The notes below the pieces were generated by a model. That model was not told the origin of the DNA. It saw only the letters and a program-made list of their open reading frames with translations, and did not search any database. Shown here one piece after another: positions 1 through 5,779 of a stretch of 7,630 bases of DNA (within the stretch, counting starts at the first letter, position 1; each line of letters opens with the position of its first letter). This stretch comes from DASXMR01 sp036495525 (lineage in GTDB: Bacteria > Actinomycetota > Actinomycetes > Streptosporangiales > Streptosporangiaceae), in assembly GCA_036495525.1 (NCBI GenBank), contig DASXMR010000153.1, forward strand, positions 1 to 7,630, written 5' to 3'. The translations under genes were made by a program, and so were the position numbers.

Positions 1-44
1 TTGCGCCAGCCCCGCCACCCGGTGCTGCCCTGGGAAGGTGACCG

Positions 45-1355
45 ATGCCGCGCAACCGTATCGCTGTCCTCGCCTGCTCAACATTCGCCGCGGCCGCCTT
101 GCTGGCCGCTGCGCCGGCTTCGGCCCTCGCCGCAACCTCTCCAGGCGGCGCACGGGCTTCAGCAGCCGCCGCACATGCCACTCGCCCGGGCACCGCGAGC
201 ATGACCGCGGTCAGCGCGGCCTACGAGGGGGCGCGCACGGACGGCGCCCGGATCCCGGCTGGGCCGACGGCAGGCGTGATCGACGCGGGGTTCAACACCG
301 ACTCGTGCACCGGCAGCGCGGCTAAGCACACGCTCTTCTGCCTGGGCGGCGGTTTCGCGCTCGGCGCTAAGCACACCAACGGCCTGACCGAGGTCTCGAC
401 CGGCAACGCGTGGACGGCCAGGGCACCGATGCAGCTGCCGGCCACCAAGAACCGCGAGATCTTCGCGAATGAGGTGTCGTGCGTAGCGGCCGGAGCCGGG
501 CACTCCTGCGTGATGGTCGGCGATCACTTTAACGGAGCCAGTACCGATACGCAGCTAGCCGAGCTGTGGACCGGCAAGTGGCGGATTCTCACTGCAGCGA
601 ATCCGCCCGGCGCCACGCTATCCGCGCTGGATGACGTGTCCTGCACCAGCACGACGTTCTGCATGATGGTGGGCCAGGCCGGGGGTTTGCGCACCATGCA
701 CGCCACCGCCTACAGCTGGAACGGAAAGCAGCTCAAGCGCCTGCAGGTGCCCGCCCCGGCGAAGACCAGCACCGCGATCCTCGGCGGGCTGTCCTGCGCT
801 TCGAGGACGAGCTGCGTAGCAGTCGGCGGCTTCAGCAAGGGCAGCCGGTTCCTGGCTTACGCCGCGACCTGGAACGGGCACGGCTGGAAGGTCAGGAAGC
901 TCCCCAACGCCAGCGGTCAGAGCCAGACCTTCCTCGAAGGAGTGTCCTGCCCGCGCCCCGGCCAGTGCGTGGCCGTCGGCATCGGCGAGCGGCCAGGCGA
1001 CCACACGTTCGCTCTGAGGCTGAGCGGCGGCGCGTGGCGCATCCTGCGCACGCCCAAGCGGGCCGACTCATCCCTGATCGGCGTCGACTGCCCGGCCGTC
1101 AGCCGCTGCTTCGCCGCCGGGACCGTCGGCCGGCTCAGCCTTGCCGAGACGTGGAACGGCCATAGCTGGACGGTGCAGCGCACCCCACGCACGGGTGCGC
1201 CGTTCAACGGCACTCAGCTACTGCACGTGTCCTGCGTGAGCACCGTCCGGTGCGAGGCAGTGGGCTCGCGCTACAACCCGAAGAACCTCCAGCGCACGCT
1301 GGCCGAGTCGTGGAACGGCCACTCCTGGCAGATCCAGCGGACCGCCAGCCCGTAG
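45..1355 (+). CDS. Secreted seven-repeat protein with paired cysteines (putative beta-propeller)
   Basis: A 436-residue protein of unknown function, predicted to be exported. Residues 1-30 form a Sec-type signal peptide: basic PRNR start, a long Ala/Leu core, and an ASALAA cleavage region. A low-complexity Ala/Gly/Ser/Thr stretch to about residue 75 follows. The rest is about seven repeats of some 50 residues, each with a cysteine pair (C88/C99, C146/C155, C200/C206, C251/C257, C302/C308, C349/C355, C397/C403). The last five are exact CX5C pairs in a pattern like SCxSxxxCxAVG. Between pairs sits a WNGxxW-type element (WNGHSW at 370-375 and 423-428). The ATG is preceded by GGGAAGG at 32-38 with six bases of spacing. 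Such repeat proteins are common in actinobacteria and mostly uncharacterised. Seven regular repeats with Trp and Gly motifs suggest a seven-bladed beta-propeller with disulfide-stapled blades; this is inference. The acetyltransferase gene starts 28 bases downstream, but no functional link is evident. Confidence 0.88.
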   Translation: MPRNRIAVLACSTFAAAALLAAAPASALAATSPGGARASAAAAHATRPGTASMTAVSAAYEGARTDGARIPAGPTAGVIDAGFNTDSCTGSAAKHTLFCLGGGFALGAKHTNGLTEVSTGNAWTARAPMQLPATKNREIFANEVSCVAAGAGHSCVMVGDHFNGASTDTQLAELWTGKWRILTAANPPGATLSALDDVSCTSTTFCMMVGQAGGLRTMHATAYSWNGKQLKRLQVPAPAKTSTAILGGLSCASRTSCVAVGGFSKGSRFLAYAATWNGHGWKVRKLPNASGQSQTFLEGVSCPRPGQCVAVGIGERPGDHTFALRLSGGAWRILRTPKRADSSLIGVDCPAVSRCFAAGTVGRLSLAETWNGHSWTVQRTPRTGAPFNGTQLLHVSCVSTVRCEAVGSRYNPKNLQRTLAESWNGHSWQIQRTASP

Positions 1356-1371
1356 CGGGCCGGGCAGCGGC

Positions 1372-1376
1372 GAGGG
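1372..1376 (+). promoter_or_regulatory. Ribosome binding site that decides the GNAT start
   Basis: GAGGG lies one base before a GTG at 1378, too close to serve it, but seven bases before an in-frame GTG at 1384. The spacing favours 1384 as the true start, two codons inside the longest frame. Confidence 0.5.
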
Positions 1377-1383
1377 TGTGCCA

Positions 1384-1887
1384 GTGGCCGGCGAGCTGAT
1401 CGACGCAGGCCAGCTCACGCTGCATCCGCTGACGGTTGCGGATGCCGCCGAGATGGCCGGCGTGCTCAGCTCGCCTGGCCTTTACCGGTTCACCGGCGGC
1501 GCGCCGCCATCAGCCGCCGAGCTGCGGGATCAGTACGCCAGGCAGGCCGCCGGGCGGTCGCCGGACGGCCTGGAGGAATGGCTCAACTGGATCGTCAGGG
1601 CGAAGGCCGAAGGCCAAGCGGTCGGCTACGTGCAGGCGACGATCACCGAGGCCGGGCAGCGCGCCGAGGTGGCCTGGGTCATCGGCGAGCAGTGGCAGGG
1701 GCTGGGGCATGCGAGTGCCGCCGCCCTTGCGCTCGTCAATTGGCTGGGCGCCCGCGGCGTGACCCGGCTGCAGGCGCATATCCGGCCCGGTCACGTCGCG
1801 TCGGCCGCTGTCGCCCGGCGGGCAGGCCTTCGCCGGACCGGCCTGGTCGAGGGCGGCGAGGAACTCTGGACGGCTGGCTCGGCCTGA
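1384..1887 (+). CDS. GNAT-family N-acetyltransferase (RimJ/RimL-like)
   Basis: A protein of about 167 residues, the usual size of a single-domain GNAT enzyme, which transfers an acetyl group from acetyl-CoA to an amine. The N-terminal part (LTLHPLTVADAAEMAGVL, residues 11-28) matches the opening strand and helix of RimJ/RimL-like acetyltransferases. VAWVIGEQWQGLGHASAAA (97-115) is motif A, with the Q-x-x-G-x-A acetyl-CoA pyrophosphate loop (Q105-GLGHA). VASAAVARRAGLRRTG (138-153) is the conserved C-terminal helix and strand. It likely acts in the cytoplasm. Its acceptor (protein N-terminus, antibiotic or small amine) cannot be read from the sequence. It lies 28 bases after the secreted-protein gene on the same strand, so the two could be cotranscribed. 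A start at GTG 1378 is possible but leaves the Shine-Dalgarno too close. Confidence 0.85.
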   Translation: MAGELIDAGQLTLHPLTVADAAEMAGVLSSPGLYRFTGGAPPSAAELRDQYARQAAGRSPDGLEEWLNWIVRAKAEGQAVGYVQATITEAGQRAEVAWVIGEQWQGLGHASAAALALVNWLGARGVTRLQAHIRPGHVASAAVARRAGLRRTGLVEGGEELWTAGSA

Positions 1888-2012
1888 ACTCCTGGCGGCC
1901 CGGCCGCGGCGCTGCCCTCCCGTTCCTCGTCGCGGTCATCCGCCCCGCTGAACGCCAGCAGCCTTTCCTCAAGGTCGTGCCGGTCCATCAGCTCACTGAT
2001 GCGGTCCCGCAT
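1791..2012 (-). CDS. Possible small ORF, unknown function
   Basis: A 73-residue minus-strand frame starts at ATG 2012, with GGAGG five bases upstream and an in-frame TGA just before it. The first 33 residues (starting MRDRISELMDRHDLEER) are rich in charged residues and leucine and read like a real amphipathic helix. From about residue 34 the sequence turns into low-complexity Ser/Pro/Arg/Ala. The last 97 bases overlap the 3' end of the acetyltransferase gene antisense, where it looks like a shadow frame. It could be a genuine small protein, a gene remnant whose 3' part was lost, or chance. I recognise no family. Confidence 0.25.
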   Translation of the reverse strand: MRDRISELMDRHDLEERLLAFSGADDRDEEREGSAAAGPPGVQAEPAVQSSSPPSTRPVRRRPARRATAADAT

Positions 2013-2278
2013 GTCGGCCTCCGGTCAGCGGCGTGCTGCTCACTGAGTTATCGGCTCAAGCCCGGCGCCCGCTACGCCCGCCACCGCACTCACCTGCCCT
2101 GACCAGGCGTGCAGGCGGGTGTCCGCCAGCCCGTCCATGACCTCTCGGCGGCGGCTGCCGACGGCCGGACCGCGGCGCGGGACCCACGGTGTCGCTAGAG
2201 CAGCAGCAAAGCTCCCGGGGTGCTGTCCCCGCGGCGCTGGTCATCGTTAGCTGCCGGCATTCGCGCAGGGACCCGCGC
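1888..2278. other. Intergenic gap between convergent GNAT and xylB genes
   Basis: These 391 bases separate the acetyltransferase stop from the xylulokinase stop. Apart from the weak small ORF starting at 2012 and a short hairpin at 2216-2231, I see no convincing gene. The reading frames that cross it on either strand are Arg/Pro/Ala-rich, as expected for non-coding high-GC DNA. A short palindrome, ATGCGG-TC-CCGCAT at 1999-2012, overlaps the small ORF start codon. No RNA gene, repeat array or mobile-element end was seen. Confidence 0.6.
2216..2231 (-). terminator. Weak candidate terminator downstream of xylB
   Basis: CGGGG (2216-2220) pairs with CCCCG (2227-2231) around a six-base loop. It lies about 48 bases past the xylulokinase stop in the direction of transcription. 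On the minus strand the stem is followed by GGAGCTTTGC, which is only a token U-run. The stem is short, so Rho-dependent termination is equally likely. Confidence 0.25.
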
Positions 2279-3700
2279 TTACCGGCTGATCCCCTCGTCC
2301 CACGCCGCCGTGTCGTCCCGCAGCGCGGCGTGGCGCTCGCGTACTTGCGGCTGCGGCGGCGCGTCGTACTCGGCCGTCGGCTGGCGTGCCCGCCACGGCG
2401 GCGGCTCCGGCGTGCCTGCCAGCGCCCAGGCGGCCTGCCGCGCCGCGCCAAGCGCCACATACTCGGCGGCCTCGGGCACCAGCACTGGCCTGCCGAAAAT
2501 CGCCGGGGCGATCTCCCGGACCGCGGCCGACCGCGCTCCCCCACCGGTCAGCAGCAGCCGGCCCGGCTGCTCGCCAGCCGGGCCGAGCTGGCCTGCCGCG
2601 TCGGCCAGCGAGGCGAGCACCGCCTCAACCGCCGCTCTGGCGAGGTTCTGCCTGGTCGCGTTCCGCGTGGTCAGGCCGCGCAGCACGCCGGTCGAGCCGG
2701 GCCGGTTCGGCGTCCGCTCGCCGTCCAGGTACGGCAGCAGCGTGATCCCCTCGGCTCCCGGCGGCGCGCTCAGTGCCAGCGTCGACAGCCCGGCCAGGTC
2801 CGTCCCGGCCAGCGCGGCGGCCGCGGACAGCACGAGTCCCGCGTTCACGGTGCAGACCAGCGGCAGGAAGGCGCCAGCCGCGTCGGCGAAGCCGCACACC
2901 GCGCCCGACACGTCCGCAGCCGGGACCGTGCTCACCATGAACGCGGTGCCCGAGGTGCCGATCGAGACCGCCACGTCACCCGCCAGCAGGCCGAGGCCGA
3001 GCGCGGCCGCCATGTTGTCGCCGGTGCCGGCCGACAGCACGGCGCCGCGGCTGGTCTCCGCGACGCGCTCGGCCGGCCCGGCCACCCCGGGCAGGGCGAC
3101 CTGGTGGCCGAGCGCGGACTGTGCCAGGTCAGGCAGCCAGGCTCCGGTGGCCGGCGAGAAGTAGCCGGTTCCCGACGCGTCGCCGCGGTCGGTGGTCGCC
3201 CGCTCGGGCGAGGCGGCAGCCGGACGGCCTTCGGCGGCCAGCCGCCAGGTCAGCCAGTCGTGCGGCAGCAGCACGGCAGCCACCCGCGCGGCATTGGCCT
3301 GCTCGTGCTCGGCTAGCCAGCGAAGCTTCGTCACGGTGAACGAGGCGGTCGGCACGCTGCCGGTCTCGCGCGCCCATCGCTGCGGGCCACCGTGCTCGGC
3401 GATCAGCTCGCTGGCCGCGGCGGCCGAGCGCAGGTCGTTCCAGAGCAGGGCAGGGCGGACCACCGCGCCGTCCTCGTCGAGCGTGACCATGCCGTGCTGC
3501 TGTCCTGCCACGCCGATGGCCGCCGCCTGGCTGAGCAGGCCGTCGCCTGCCTGCAGCAGCGCCTCCCACCACGCCAGGGGGTCGCATTCAGTGCCGCCCG
3601 GATGCGGCGCGCTGCCACTGCCGAGCACTGCGCCGTCCTCCGCCCGGCACAGCACGACCTTGGTCGACTGGGTCGAGGAATCCACGCCGGCGACTAGCAT
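2279..3700 (-). CDS. xylB: Xylulokinase (FGGY carbohydrate kinase)
   Basis: A 473-residue cytoplasmic kinase that uses ATP to phosphorylate D-xylulose to D-xylulose 5-phosphate for the pentose phosphate pathway. The length fits the FGGY family. The N-terminal GVDSSTQSTKVV (residues 5-16) is the phosphate-binding loop in the form common in actinobacterial XylB. GQQHGMV (66-72) and LLWNDLRS (85-92) line the sugar site. SAGTGDNMAAALGLG (223-237) carries the catalytic base, D228, matching the GGGDN motif of E. coli XylB. SIGTSGTAF (246-254) is the second phosphate motif. LLPYLDGERTPNRP (321-334) and LLLTGGGARS (382-391) are the conserved C-terminal FGGY signatures. ATG 3700 is preceded by AGGAAAGGA (3714-3706) with five bases of spacing. 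The gene diverges from the LacI gene, its probable regulator. No xylose isomerase or polyol dehydrogenase lies in the window, so a related ketose or pentitol cannot be excluded as substrate. Confidence 0.93.
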   Translation of the reverse strand: MLVAGVDSSTQSTKVVLCRAEDGAVLGSGSAPHPGGTECDPLAWWEALLQAGDGLLSQAAAIGVAGQQHGMVTLDEDGAVVRPALLWNDLRSAAAASELIAEHGGPQRWARETGSVPTASFTVTKLRWLAEHEQANAARVAAVLLPHDWLTWRLAAEGRPAAASPERATTDRGDASGTGYFSPATGAWLPDLAQSALGHQVALPGVAGPAERVAETSRGAVLSAGTGDNMAAALGLGLLAGDVAVSIGTSGTAFMVSTVPAADVSGAVCGFADAAGAFLPLVCTVNAGLVLSAAAALAGTDLAGLSTLALSAPPGAEGITLLPYLDGERTPNRPGSTGVLRGLTTRNATRQNLARAAVEAVLASLADAAGQLGPAGEQPGRLLLTGGGARSAAVREIAPAIFGRPVLVPEAAEYVALGAARQAAWALAGTPEPPPWRARQPTAEYDAPPQPQVRERHAALRDDTAAWDEGISR

Positions 3701-3812
3701 CGTCGTCCTTTCCTGGCCGATCCGACGGCCATTGCCGGGTGCGCCGGCCGCTGCCAGCCGCGGCGGCGTGTCCCGGCCGAGTCCCCGGCGGCCAGAACCT
3801 GGGAAAGCGGAT

Positions 3813-3842
3813 TTGACCGGTCAGTAGTCAAGCGATAACAAT
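3813..3842 (+). promoter_or_regulatory. Candidate promoter for the lacI gene
   Basis: TTGACC (3813-3818) is a near-perfect -35 hexamer. An 18-base spacer leads to AACAAT (3837-3842), four of six matches to TATAAT; TAACAA one base earlier also fits loosely. Transcription would begin near 3849-3850, leaving a leader of about 55 bases. The promoter overlaps both palindromes of this region, consistent with autoregulation. No equally good promoter is visible for the divergent xylB gene, although TTGACT (3831-3826, minus strand) could be its -35. Confidence 0.4.
3814..3823. promoter_or_regulatory. Palindrome TGACCGGTCA, possible operator
   Basis: This perfect 10-base palindrome has a central CCGG and overlaps the -35 element of the lacI candidate promoter. 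LacI-family repressors bind palindromes with a central CG step, so this is one of two operator candidates between xylB and lacI. It is also the inner part of a wider TTGAC-N9-GTCAA inverted repeat (3813-3831). Assignment to the neighbouring LacI protein is inferred from position only. Confidence 0.4.
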
Positions 3843-3846
3843 CGCT
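3831..3846. promoter_or_regulatory. Inverted repeat AGCGAT-AACA-ATCGCT, possible LacI operator
   Basis: Perfect six-base arms flank a four-base spacer, covering the candidate -10 region of lacI. The 16-base span is the usual size of a LacI-family operator. Part of it (GATAACAAT) coincidentally resembles the right half of the E. coli lac operator. Occupancy would block lacI transcription and could reach the divergent xylB promoter. This is position-based inference. Confidence 0.45.
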
Positions 3847-3853
3847 GCAGCTC

Positions 3854-3886
3854 ATGGTCTGTGAGCTGGCCGATTCTCGACCTTGA
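3854..3886 (+). CDS. Possible 10-codon leader ORF upstream of lacI
   Basis: An ATG at 3854 opens a ten-codon frame (MVCELADSRP) ending at TGA 3884-3886, about 17 bases before the preferred lacI start. It would begin only a few bases after the predicted transcription start, so it might be translated in near-leaderless fashion. It has no Shine-Dalgarno and no run of a regulatory amino acid. Chance occurrence is quite possible. Confidence 0.12.
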   Translation: MVCELADSRP

Positions 3887-3903
3887 AGGGCCGGGTGGCG
3901 TGG

Positions 3904-4935
3904 ATGGCTGGCAGCCGGGTCGCCCGCCCGATCATGGCGGATGTCGCCCGTCTCGCCGGAGTCTCGCACCAGACCGTTTCCCGGGTCCTCAATGGCCATC
4001 CCAATGTCAGCCAGCAGACCCGCGACCAGGTCATGGTGGCGATTCGCGAGCTGGGTTACCGGCCGAACGCCGCGGCACGCTCGCTGGTCACCAGGCGGAC
4101 CTTCGCGCTGGGCGTGATCAGCTTCGACATCACGCTTTACGGCCCGGCGTCGATGCTCTACCGGATCGAGCTGGCGGCCAGGCCCGATTACTCGGTGGCG
4201 ATCACCTGCCTGCCGGCGCTTGACCGGGGGTCGGTCCTCGACGCGGTTGACCGGCTGCTCCGCCAGTCGGTCGAGGGCATCATCGTGATCGCCCCGCAGA
4301 GCTCGGCGGTGGAGGCGCTCAGCGGGGTTACCGCCGAGGTGCCGCTCGTCGCGGTTGGCTGCGGCACCCACGCGCCGCTGGTCAGCGTCGCCATCGACAA
4401 CACCGCCGGCGCGCTGGCCGCGACCAGCTACCTGCTCGATCTCGGTCACCGGACCGTGCACCACCTCGGCGGGCCAGCCTCCTGGCTGGACGCGCAGGAG
4501 CGAGTCGACGGGTGGCGCGAGGCGCTGCAGGCGGTCGGCGCGCCGGTGGTGCCGCCGGTCTACGGGGACTGGTCGGCCAGGTCCGGCTACGAGCTCGGCC
4601 ACCAGCTCGCCCAGCGCCGCGACATGACGGCGGTGTTCTGCGGCAATGACCAGATGGCCCTCGGGCTGCTGCGCGCGCTGGCCGAGCGGGGCATCCGGGT
4701 ACCGGACGACATCAGCGTGGTCGGATTCGATGACATCCCGGAGGCCGCTTTCTTCCCGCCGCCGCTGACCACCGTGCGCCAGGACATCGAGCAGCTGGCC
4801 AGGCAGGCGCTGCGCCGGATCATCGACGAGATCAACGGCGCGCACCGGCCAGGAGCCGACCCGCCGATCGCCCCCCACCTGATCGTGCGCGCGAGCGCGA
4901 CCCGGCCGAGGGGCAGCATGCAGTTTCCGTCCTGA
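3904..4935 (+). CDS. LacI-family transcriptional repressor
   Basis: A 343-residue sugar-responsive DNA-binding protein of normal LacI length. The N-terminal helix-turn-helix is at residues 12-30 (ADVARLAGVSHQTVSRVL), followed by the hinge (YRPNAAARSLVTRRT, 52-66). The C-terminal effector domain resembles a periplasmic binding protein, with GIIVIAP (125-131), HRTVHHLGGP (182-191), FCGNDQMALG (245-254) and the family hallmark DDISVVGFDDIP (268-279). Effector identity cannot be read from the sequence. It sits divergently next to xylB and convergently with the sugar ABC operon, so it probably controls both. ATG 3904 is preferred because it is close to the helix-turn-helix and has GGGTGG upstream. 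In-frame TTG 3883 and GTG 3895 are alternatives, the latter with GAAGGG at 3885-3890. The stop lies 57 bases from the convergent ATPase stop. Confidence 0.93.
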   Translation: MAGSRVARPIMADVARLAGVSHQTVSRVLNGHPNVSQQTRDQVMVAIRELGYRPNAAARSLVTRRTFALGVISFDITLYGPASMLYRIELAARPDYSVAITCLPALDRGSVLDAVDRLLRQSVEGIIVIAPQSSAVEALSGVTAEVPLVAVGCGTHAPLVSVAIDNTAGALAATSYLLDLGHRTVHHLGGPASWLDAQERVDGWREALQAVGAPVVPPVYGDWSARSGYELGHQLAQRRDMTAVFCGNDQMALGLLRALAERGIRVPDDISVVGFDDIPEAAFFPPPLTTVRQDIEQLARQALRRIIDEINGAHRPGADPPIAPHLIVRASATRPRGSMQFPS

Positions 4936-4985
4936 GCGCGGCGGCCCGCAGCTGACCACTGGCGCGCTCGGCCTGCCTGCGCCGG

Positions 4986-5000
4986 GCGGTACTCAGCGAC
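4986..5000. repeat. 15-bp direct repeat, copy 1
   Basis: GCGGTACTCAGCGAC is identical to copy 2 at 5029-5043, with a period of 43 bases. This copy contains the TGA stop of the ATPase gene (4993-4995, minus strand). In copy 2 the same bases encode V-A-E-Y-R in another frame. Confidence 0.9.
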
Positions 5001-5778
5001 CGAGGCGCTGGCGTTCCTCCAGCGCCTCGCGGTACTCAGCGACGACCAGCTCGGTCAGCTCGGCGACCGACGTCTGCGAGCTTGGCCGGTCGTAGGTAAT
5101 CCGGCCGCCCTGCAGCAGGTTTACCCGGTCGCACACCTCCAGCACCTGGCCATAGTTGTGCGCGATGATGATGATCGACACCTCGCCCTGCTGCTTGAGG
5201 TCGCGCACCAGGTCGAGGATGATCGCCGCCTCCTTGACGCCCATGGCGGCCAGCGGCTCGTCGAGCAGCAGGATCTTGGCGTCCGAGTAGACCGAGCGGG
5301 CGACCGCGATCGCCTGCCGCTGGCCGCCGGAGAGCTTGGCCACCGGCACCTCGACCGACGGCAGGTGCACGCCCATATCGTTGAGGTGCTGCCTGGCCTC
5401 GCGACGCATCGCCCTGTTCTTCAGCAGCGGCCAGCGGACCTGCTCCCGGTTCAGGAACATGTTGTGGAACACCGAGAGCTGGTTGATCAGCGCCAGGTCC
5501 TGGTAGACCGCGTCGATGCCGAGGGACCGGGCGTGATCCACCGACTTGAAACGGACTTCCTGGCCCTCAAGCATGATTGCGCCGGAACTGGGCGGCTGGA
5601 ACCCGCACAGGATCTTCAGCAGGGTGGACTTGCCTGCGCCGTTGTCCCCGATCAGCCCGAGCACCTCGCCCTTGGCGAGCCGCAGGTTGATGTCGGTGAG
5701 CGCGGTGACCGCGCCGTAGCTCTTGGAGATGTGCTCGGCGCGGAGGATGTTGCTGTCGAGTTCCGGTGCCGCGGTCAT
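4993..5778 (-). CDS. Sugar ABC transporter ATP-binding protein (FrcA-type, single domain)
   Basis: A 261-residue ATPase that powers sugar import from the inner face of the membrane. All ABC elements are intact: Walker A GDNGAGKST (44-52), Q-loop Q93 in VYQDLAL, signature LSGGQ (149-153), Walker B ILLLDEP (169-175) with catalytic E174, and switch H207. It has one nucleotide-binding domain, so two copies would pair. This matches FrcA-like proteins rather than the double-length RbsA/XylG/AraG. DEPLAAMGVKEA (173-184) also fits that subgroup. The ATG lies one base after the permease TAA, with GAGAGGAG in the permease's last codons, pointing to translational coupling. The C-terminal tail (from about residue 246) contains the duplicated and palindromic bases and ends at a stop inside one repeat copy. 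The adjacent permease and binding protein complete the importer. Confidence 0.94.
   Translation of the reverse strand: MTAAPELDSNILRAEHISKSYGAVTALTDINLRLAKGEVLGLIGDNGAGKSTLLKILCGFQPPSSGAIMLEGQEVRFKSVDHARSLGIDAVYQDLALINQLSVFHNMFLNREQVRWPLLKNRAMRREARQHLNDMGVHLPSVEVPVAKLSGGQRQAIAVARSVYSDAKILLLDEPLAAMGVKEAAIILDLVRDLKQQGEVSIIIIAHNYGQVLEVCDRVNLLQGGRITYDRPSSQTSVAELTELVVAEYREALEERQRLGR
5001..5029. repeat. Perfect 11-bp-arm inverted repeat inside the ATPase 3' end
   Basis: CGAGGCGCTGG (5001-5011) pairs exactly with CCAGCGCCTCG (5019-5029) around a seven-base loop. It lies in the last codons of the ATPase gene and fills the space between the two direct repeats exactly. There is no U-run on either side, so it is not a standard intrinsic terminator. 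It could still protect the operon's mRNA 3' end or halt convergent transcription. Confidence 0.85.
5029..5043. repeat. 15-bp direct repeat, copy 2
   Basis: This is identical to 4986-5000. It encodes V-A-E-Y-R near the ATPase C-terminus (residues 246-250) and shares one base with the inverted repeat. Confidence 0.9.
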
Positions 5779-5779
5779 G

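Noticed and set aside
1892..1912. GC-rich palindromic stretch after the acetyltransferase stop, considered as a terminator
   Set aside because: The arms GCGGCC/GGCCGC are separated by a single base, so only a four-pair stem could form, and no T-run follows.
1578..2102. Plus-strand frame spanning the acetyltransferase 3' end and the following gap
   Set aside because: It is out of frame with the conserved acetyltransferase motifs, has no ribosome binding site, and its sequence is low-complexity Arg/Ala/Gly.
2189..3316. Long open frames on the plus strand opposite the kinase gene (also 2220-3164)
   Set aside because: They are Arg/Ala/Pro/Gly-rich antisense shadows of xylB. The minus strand carries all FGGY kinase motifs in one intact frame with a ribosome binding site.
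3831..3846. Similarity of the AGCGATAACAAT stretch to the E. coli lac operator
   Set aside because: The match covers only about half a site and the recognition helix differs from E. coli LacI, so I treat the resemblance as coincidence while keeping the palindrome as an operator candidate.
3694..4959. 421-codon minus-strand frame opposite the lacI gene
   Set aside because: Its composition is His/Arg/Asp/Gly-rich and it has no family motifs. The plus strand encodes a complete LacI repressor in the same interval.
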